12,802 nucleotides of DNA, from positions 1 to 12,802 of the forward strand of contig JABDJE010000162.1 of the NCBI GenBank assembly GCA_013002625.1. The letters are read 5' to 3'. Position numbers and translations under genes: made by a program. Under the pieces are notes generated by a model. It was not told where the DNA came from. It did no database searches and was given only the letters and a program-made list of their open reading frames with translations. Below are positions 8,400-12,802 of the stretch, piece after piece; positions within the stretch are counted from its first letter, which is position 1; the number at the start of each line of letters is the position of its first letter. This DNA is from Saprospiraceae bacterium (GTDB lineage: Bacteria; Bacteroidota; Bacteroidia; Chitinophagales; Saprospiraceae).

Positions 8400-8434
8400 A
8401 AAAAAAACCCTTTACCTCGAGGAAGGTAAAGGGT
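8400..8434 (-). terminator. Rho-independent terminator of the leftward lipoprotein gene
   Basis: On the minus strand, ACCCTTTACCT (complement of 8424-8434), a 6-nt loop (8418-8423) and AGGTAAAGGGT (8407-8417) form a perfect 11-bp stem followed by eight U's (A run at 8400-8407). It lies ~30 nt past the stop of the leftward gene and abuts the opposing terminator of the M16 gene. Confidence 0.92.
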
Positions 8435-8465
8435 CTGTCTCAAAAGCTAACTTATATACTAATAC

Positions 8466-9143
8466 TTAATCTCTGCAGGCCCGTTTAGCAGCCTTCAAAT
8501 CTTCTACACTTTCAATGTCTTCAACAGTGCCATCTTCATATACAATTTGAATTGGGAAATCCAATTTTGGGCGCTCTGCTGAATCCGGGTTGTTATGTTT
8601 CCACGTACGAACCGCCATTTTGATGGACTTATAGTCTTCTACTTCAAGTGTTGTACTATCAGGGAAATTGATTGTTAGAGGGAAAACCAAATCGAAGCAT
8701 GCTCTGAACTTACCTCTTCTGTGATGATCTCTTGGGCCATCACGAAACTCCTGAATACATTCTTTGATCACTTCTTTTAAGGCGTCTGGGCCGTCAATGC
8801 TGATTACCTCTCCTTCCTGATCCAAGATTTCAACAGGATATACCAATGATGGGCGACCTTCAACATCGAGGTTTGATTCTTTCCAGGCTTTGACGGTTTC
8901 CTTTAAATTCTGGTAGGAATCCACTTCCGCGGTAGACGCATCGGGAAACTCTACAGATACCGGAAAGACAAGTTCGAAACATCCCGCTTTTCCGATTCTA
9001 AATTTTTTCTGTAATTCATAAGTTGACTCGATTACATAATTATCAACTAAAGTACCGTTATCTTCTTCTTTTGAACAAGATGTCATCAGACCTACCAATA
9101 AAATGGCAACTAAGGCATTAATTTTTAACAGATTTTTGAACAT
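8466..9143 (-). CDS. Lipoprotein with two tandem cysteine-pair domains, unknown function
   Basis: A 225-residue lipoprotein. The N terminus has a lipobox LMTSC with lipid cysteine C23. The next residues SKEED fit the K-(D/E)2 lipoprotein export signal described in Bacteroidota, which suggests display on the outer surface. The rest is two copies of one ~80-residue domain: copy 1 ~51-132 and copy 2 ~145-225. Shared landmarks in order are CF(E/D)LVFP, FPD(A/S)(S/T)T, a Tyr-Lys/Gln helix, V(K/R)(A/T)WK, ERP or GRP, and (Y/F)P(V/I)(E/Q)I. The cysteines are C55/C129 and C149/C223, both 74 residues apart, so each domain probably holds one disulfide. A basic linker (RDHHRRGK, ~138-145) separates the copies. 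I do not recognise a named family. It is divergent from the sigma-factor operon and may belong to its regulon, which is inference. Confidence 0.88.
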   Translation of the reverse strand: MFKNLLKINALVAILLVGLMTSCSKEEDNGTLVDNYVIESTYELQKKFRIGKAGCFELVFPVSVEFPDASTAEVDSYQNLKETVKAWKESNLDVEGRPSLVYPVEILDQEGEVISIDGPDALKEVIKECIQEFRDGPRDHHRRGKFRACFDLVFPLTINFPDSTTLEVEDYKSIKMAVRTWKHNNPDSAERPKLDFPIQIVYEDGTVEDIESVEDLKAAKRACRD

Positions 9144-9196
9144 AGTTTTAATTTTAGATTATTCAATAGATTACAACTAGATAAGAAGGCACTTAT

Positions 9197-9215
9197 AGAA
9201 TTGTACTCAAATTCT
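9197..9215. promoter_or_regulatory. Candidate operator in the divergent promoter region
   Basis: AGAATT-N7-AATTCT is a perfect 6-bp-arm inverted repeat within the 104-nt gap between the divergent lipoprotein and sigma-factor genes. TTCTTTTG (9212-9219), one mismatch from TAnnTTTG, overlaps its right arm and lies ~29 nt before the sigma ATG. Without a -33 partner the promoter assignment is weak. Confidence 0.3.
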
Positions 9216-9247
9216 TTTGTTAATTTTCTCTTAAGGGATTGTGCATA

Positions 9248-9796
9248 ATGGAAAACAACGAAGATATACAGTTGTGGAGCCGGCTAAAAGCAGGGGACAG
9301 ACAAGCATTTGATATAATATATAGGCGCTATGCAGATACATTGTATAAGTATGGGTCTAGGTTTTCTAAGGATGGCAATACAGTTGAAGATGCCATTCAT
9401 GATTTGTTTGTATATATATGGAAGCAAAAAGCAAACCTATCAGATACAGATTCAATCAAAGCCTATTTGCTTTTTGCTTTAAGAAACCGATTATTAAAGG
9501 ATCTTAAAAACAAGAATCGTATTGAACTAAAAGACGAGGATCCCTATTTATCAGAAAAGGAAATGTCTGCTGAGGCTTCAATGATCAGAAATGAAGAGGA
9601 AGTAGCCCTTAATTTTGCACTAAAAAAATCTTTGAACGTTTTAAGTAACAGAGAACGAGAGGTTATGTATTTGAAATACTTTGATGGAATGTCATATGAA
9701 GACATTTGTCAGATCATGAATATTAATTATCAGTCCGTCAGAAATCTGGTTAGTCGTTCATTAAAAAAATTACATGGAGAACTCAAAAAATCCTAG
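9248..9796 (+). CDS. ECF sigma-70 factor, FecI-type
   Basis: A 182-residue extracytoplasmic-function sigma factor that directs RNA polymerase to a target regulon. Region 2 spans ~20-85 (FDIIYRRYADTLYKYGSRF, VEDAIHDLFVYIWKQK), with a variable acidic linker at ~90-118. Region 4 spans ~125-177: LSNREREVMYLKYFDGMSYEDI, then a recognition helix with SVRNLVSRSLKKL. Length and layout are those of Bacteroidota FecI-like sigmas. The ATG at 9248 is preferred over a TTG at 9239 because it gives the usual short acidic N terminus (MENNEDIQLW). It is the first gene of an operon with a FecR-type anti-sigma and an STN TonB receptor, so its activity should be controlled by that pair. The downstream lipoprotein gene begins 43 nt after its stop, or overlaps it if the earlier ATG at 9774 is used. 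Confidence 0.95.
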   Translation: MENNEDIQLWSRLKAGDRQAFDIIYRRYADTLYKYGSRFSKDGNTVEDAIHDLFVYIWKQKANLSDTDSIKAYLLFALRNRLLKDLKNKNRIELKDEDPYLSEKEMSAEASMIRNEEEVALNFALKKSLNVLSNREREVMYLKYFDGMSYEDICQIMNINYQSVRNLVSRSLKKLHGELKKS

Positions 9797-9839
9797 CAAT
9801 ATGAGTACAAATAGTATTATCAGGTCTTTTATTGATGAA

Positions 9840-10304
9840 ATGGTTAATCTCAAGTACATATTTCTGCTTCTCGCGGCGGTGGTTGTAATGGGTTGTAATT
9901 CTGCTGATGACTTGGAAACTGACCCGGAATTGGAACCTTATTTTGACCTATTTGCAGCAGAAGCGCTATTGCGTGGGATAACTGTAGATTATGAAGCACG
10001 AAGAATTGAAGGATTGATTCAGGATATTCCAAATACATCCATCCAGGGACAATGTTTCAGAAATGAAGAAAGACCGAACAAAGTCGTAATTGATGTGAAT
10101 TATTGGAATAATGCCACCGAGGAAGAAAAGCAGTTTATCATTTTCCATGAATTGGGACACTGCTTTTTGGATAGAGCCCATCTTGATACACGTAATTCAG
10201 ATGGTACTTGTGTGAGTATAATGCATAGCAGTCCATCCGTATGTGCCTTTAATCTGACAGAGCAAAATCGAAAGGATTATTTTAATGAGTTATTTCTAAA
10301 TTAA
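9840..10304 (+). CDS. Small lipoprotein with HExxH metallopeptidase motif, between sigma factor and FecR
   Basis: A 154-residue predicted lipoprotein. I chose the ATG at 9840 because it directly opens a signal peptide (MVNLKYIFLLLAAVVVMGC) with lipid cysteine C19. Upstream in-frame ATGs at 9774 and 9801 would put hydrophilic residues before it, and the former overlaps the sigma gene. After C19 comes an acidic stretch (NSADDLETDPELEPY). The zinc motif is FHELGHCFLDRAH (H103, E104, H107) with a possible third ligand H114. This resembles the metzincin HExxHxxGxxH but lacks the glycine and places the last His one residue later. Downstream SIMHSS (126-131) looks like a Met-turn. Other cysteines are C72, C108, C124 and C135, possibly two disulfides. 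It is very small for a metzincin, so the fold is probably minimal. The stop codon is followed immediately by the FecR ATG, so the two are probably translationally coupled. Substrate unknown. Confidence 0.85.
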   Translation: MVNLKYIFLLLAAVVVMGCNSADDLETDPELEPYFDLFAAEALLRGITVDYEARRIEGLIQDIPNTSIQGQCFRNEERPNKVVIDVNYWNNATEEEKQFIIFHELGHCFLDRAHLDTRNSDGTCVSIMHSSPSVCAFNLTEQNRKDYFNELFLN

Positions 10305-11279
10305 ATGTCAACACAACTACATCCAAGAATTGAAGCATTAGCCCAAGACCAAGCGTTTATCAATTGGGTCAAATCCGGAGCAGATCATGCTCAGGTCAAT
10401 CAATTTTTAAAGGATGGCGTTGACCTTAATGATATACAAGAAGCCGTCAGGCTTGTTGAAATACTGATTGAACCTGTAAATAAGCCTTCAACACAATTTG
10501 ACTCAGCGCAATTGCTCGGTAAAATCAATAATAGTATTGGTAAAATGGATACGCCTCAAAAATCAAATCGAACGCGTATCATTCGTTTGACCTCAATAGC
10601 TGTAGCTGCCGTTTTAACGGTGTTCGTTATTATGCGCTTACCGGATGCCAATGCCTCTATCAATACTCAAATGGCCGAACAATTAAACGTTGACCTGCCA
10701 GATGGGTCTAATATGATATTGAATGCTGTGACAGAAACAGAATTCTCGAAGAAATCCTTCAATAAGGAAAGGGTTGTAAATCTGAAAGGTGAGGCATTTT
10801 TCAAAGTAGAAAAAGGATCAACATTTCAGGTCAATACGCCCTTGGGTTCGGTCGAAGTGTTGGGCACCTCATTCAATGTTTTTGCAAGAGACGATAAGTT
10901 CGAAGTAAGTTGTGCGACAGGCAAAGTCAAAGTAAGCACCAGGGACGGATCTTCATTCGTTGTTCTGGAAGCTGGTCAGGAATGTGTGCTCGAAGAAGGT
11001 CGTATTACCAGGGTAAATCACCTATTTGAAGATCAGGATTGGATAGATGGTGTTTTTCATTATAAAGAAGTGAATGTCGGATATGTTGTGGAAGAAATTG
11101 AAAGACAGTTTGATGTGGATATTGAGATAAGCGATGGATTGGATACCATTAGCTATACAGGCTATTTTGAGAAAACATCGCTCGATACAGCGCTTGAATC
11201 TGTCCTCTGGCCTCTGCGTTTGGACTATGATCTTCAGACCAATGGCACGTATAGAATCTTCGGTAAGCAAGCTAATTGA
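10305..11279 (+). CDS. FecR-type anti-sigma factor
   Basis: A 324-residue inner-membrane anti-sigma factor. A cytoplasmic N-terminal part (~1-90) should bind the sigma factor; it is followed by a single membrane helix at ~92-110 (IIRLTSIAVAAVLTVFVIM). The periplasmic part has a FecR domain (~121-225: LPDGSNMILNA, LKGEAFFKVEKG, FQVNTPLGSVEVLGTSFNV) and a C-terminal DUF4974-type STN-like domain (~250-318: FHYKEVNVGYVVEEIERQFDV, ISYTGYFEKTSLDTALESV). In the known relay, the receptor's STN domain contacts this periplasmic part and the signal releases the sigma factor. The ATG abuts the TAA of the lipoprotein gene with no spacer. The downstream receptor gene overlaps it by 38 nt or starts 4 nt after it, depending on the receptor start. 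Cysteines at ~203 and ~227 are a small peculiarity. Confidence 0.95.
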   Translation: MSTQLHPRIEALAQDQAFINWVKSGADHAQVNQFLKDGVDLNDIQEAVRLVEILIEPVNKPSTQFDSAQLLGKINNSIGKMDTPQKSNRTRIIRLTSIAVAAVLTVFVIMRLPDANASINTQMAEQLNVDLPDGSNMILNAVTETEFSKKSFNKERVVNLKGEAFFKVEKGSTFQVNTPLGSVEVLGTSFNVFARDDKFEVSCATGKVKVSTRDGSSFVVLEAGQECVLEEGRITRVNHLFEDQDWIDGVFHYKEVNVGYVVEEIERQFDVDIEISDGLDTISYTGYFEKTSLDTALESVLWPLRLDYDLQTNGTYRIFGKQAN

Positions 11280-12802
11280 TACTTTGATAAAAAGAATACT
11301 TCAAATTTTAATTTTTGGAATGGGTGCTCTTTCTCTTAACGGACAAGAGCACACACCTCTCTATGAATATGCAATTGAAGAATCTCAATTATTAAATGAA
11401 GCTCTTGGCGAATTATGTGAACATCTCGAGATCATGCTGGCTTTTCCAGCTGATTTAATAGCTGGCGAAGTCATCCCACCTCAATCTATTTCTTATAACT
11501 CCAGCACTGAACTTTTAGAGGGATTGCTTTCTCCCTTTAATCTCGAGATTAAAAAAGTATCAGATTCCAAATTCTTAATCAGAGATCGGTTAAATGATTC
11601 TGACCTGACCATGGGAACATTTGAAGGGATGGCGATTAATCAAAAAACACAAATGCCAATTGCTTATGCAGCTGTCTACTTTAATGATTTTTCTGAAGGT
11701 ACTCTGACAGATGAGGAAGGCAGATTCGCTATTAAGTGTAATTCCAGAACTGCAGATTCATTGATCATATCATTCGTATCACATAGACCAGTTGCTATTG
11801 CACTTGAGGATTTTAAATACAATCAGGCCTATGCATTGGTACCTCAGGATAATGTAATCGAAGATGTTCTGGTGGAATATATCGTTCCTCCAATTCTTAT
11901 GAATGATTTTGAGAACGCCATGATTTTTTCTCAAAATGTGCCCCTGAGTCAAACCGTATTCAATAATGATTTACTTCGTCAAATACAACTGTTACCTGGC
12001 GTAGCAGCATACAATGATGATAGTGCTCAGCTCAAAATAAGAGGTTCCAATGCGGACCAGTCGCGCATCATTATCGATGGCATGCCTTTATATAGAGTAG
12101 ATCATTACTATGGGGTTTTCGGTGCCATCAATACTGCATTTGCGGATAAGGTAAGCTTATATAAAAATGCCCAACCACTTGAATTCAACAGCCTTGGTGG
12201 TGGCTTGCTTGTTGTGGAATCAGCGAATAATATCACTGAATCGGAAGGGGAGGTACATGTGAATCTACTGGAAAGCGGTGCGCATTTCAAACTGCCCCTG
12301 GGGGAGAAAATAAGTTTTGATCTTGCAGGTCGAACGACCTATCGAAATGTTGACGATGGAGGACTGATTAATCTGAAGCGCAATCGCAGCGATGAAAATT
12401 TCCAGGATGAATCTTTTGTCAATTTCATTGAAAACGAACCCAGGTTCAGGTTTTATGATTTAAATGCTTCTTTGGTCATTAAGCCTAGTGCTAAGTCAGA
12501 AATTGCATTAAATACTTTCTTTAGCAATGATAAATTTATCAATGCTTTTGACCGCACATTTGGTGGGCAGAATAATAGCCAAACGGAAACCATCTACAGC
12601 AACGAAGAAAAATGGACCAATAACGCCGCTTCACTGATCTGGAAGCAGCAATTCGGTGATAAATTGTATTTCAACCTTACACAACACCATTCCGAATATA
12701 CCTTTTCTTCACGCCTTGATTCTGAATTAACCAGGAAAGAAAATGGTCAGATTGAAAGAAAGGCGTTGTCTATTCAAAATGATAGTGAAATTAAGGACCT
12801 AG
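11242..12802 (+). CDS. TonB-dependent receptor/transducer with STN domain (3' partial)
   Basis: The frame is open from the ATG at 11242 to the window edge (520 residues, barrel incomplete). Domains in order: signal peptide ending near LSLNG|Q (~34), STN secretin/TonB domain (~47-116), CarboxypepD_reg-like beta-sandwich (~125-200, GTLTDEEGRFAI), plug (~235-330; LPGVAAYNDDSAQLKIRGSN, IIIDGMPLY, LGGGLLVVES), and the first beta-barrel strands (~330 on). The STN domain marks it as a signal-transducing receptor of FecA type that talks to the FecR protein encoded just upstream. The ligand cannot be deduced. Start choice is uncertain: ATG 11242 overlaps fecR by 38 nt and gives a long n-region, whereas TTG 11284, 4 nt past the fecR stop, gives the compact signal peptide MIKRILQILIFGMGALSLNG. 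No Shine-Dalgarno site separates the two. The antisense frame at 12108-12290 is a shadow. Confidence 0.93.
   Translation, partial: MARIESSVSKLIDTLIKRILQILIFGMGALSLNGQEHTPLYEYAIEESQLLNEALGELCEHLEIMLAFPADLIAGEVIPPQSISYNSSTELLEGLLSPFNLEIKKVSDSKFLIRDRLNDSDLTMGTFEGMAINQKTQMPIAYAAVYFNDFSEGTLTDEEGRFAIKCNSRTADSLIISFVSHRPVAIALEDFKYNQAYALVPQDNVIEDVLVEYIVPPILMNDFENAMIFSQNVPLSQTVFNNDLLRQIQLLPGVAAYNDDSAQLKIRGSNADQSRIIIDGMPLYRVDHYYGVFGAINTAFADKVSLYKNAQPLEFNSLGGGLLVVESANNITESEGEVHVNLLESGAHFKLPLGEKISFDLAGRTTYRNVDDGGLINLKRNRSDENFQDESFVNFIENEPRFRFYDLNASLVIKPSAKSEIALNTFFSNDKFINAFDRTFGGQNNSQTETIYSNEEKWTNNAASLIWKQQFGDKLYFNLTQHHSEYTFSSRLDSELTRKENGQIERKALSIQNDSEIKDL

Noticed and set aside
9774..9839. Upstream start of the HExxH lipoprotein, overlapping the sigma gene
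   Set aside because: It would put 22 mostly polar residues before a standard lipoprotein signal peptide. The ATG at 9840 gives the expected length to the lipobox.

Overview
The window is chromosomal DNA of a Bacteroidota bacterium, probably Saprospiria- or Flavobacteriia-like. The evidence is AT-rich sequence, genes without recognisable Shine-Dalgarno sites, a C-terminal type IX secretion (T9SS) sorting tail, signal peptides ending in A|Q, lipoproteins with acidic residues just after the lipid cysteine, and an ECF sigma / FecR / STN-TonB receptor signalling operon typical of this phylum. The genes look intact and vertically inherited. I saw no insertion sequence, phage gene, RNA gene or CRISPR array.

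Left part (1-1850): the C-terminal half of a membrane-bound ion-pumping pyrophosphatase (hppA) with the K+-dependent signature, closed by a strong terminator. A small four-helix membrane protein of unknown function follows, with its own candidate promoter (TAnnTTTG) and terminator.

Middle (1867-8397): a 1129-residue secreted protein that is a peptide-N-glycosidase F (PNGase F) relative. Its catalytic fold is interrupted by about 500 residues carrying a LamG-type module, and it ends in a T9SS tail. A repeat-bearing intergenic region follows, with a perfect 19-bp-arm palindrome and a two-copy 40-nt tandem repeat. Next is a 915-residue secreted M16 (pitrilysin-type) zinc peptidase with an active first half and a degenerate second half, ending at a strong terminator.

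Right part (8400-12802): a leftward lipoprotein gene encoding two copies of an ~80-residue domain, each with a cysteine pair 74 residues apart. It is divergent from a rightward operon: ECF sigma factor, small HExxH metallopeptidase-like lipoprotein, FecR-type anti-sigma factor, and an STN-containing TonB-dependent receptor cut off by the window end. Sigma factor, FecR and STN receptor form a classic trans-envelope relay: ligand at the outer-membrane receptor, STN contact with FecR, release of sigma. The protease-like lipoprotein between sigma and FecR is the most unusual feature of this region. The divergent repeat lipoprotein is a candidate member of the same regulon.
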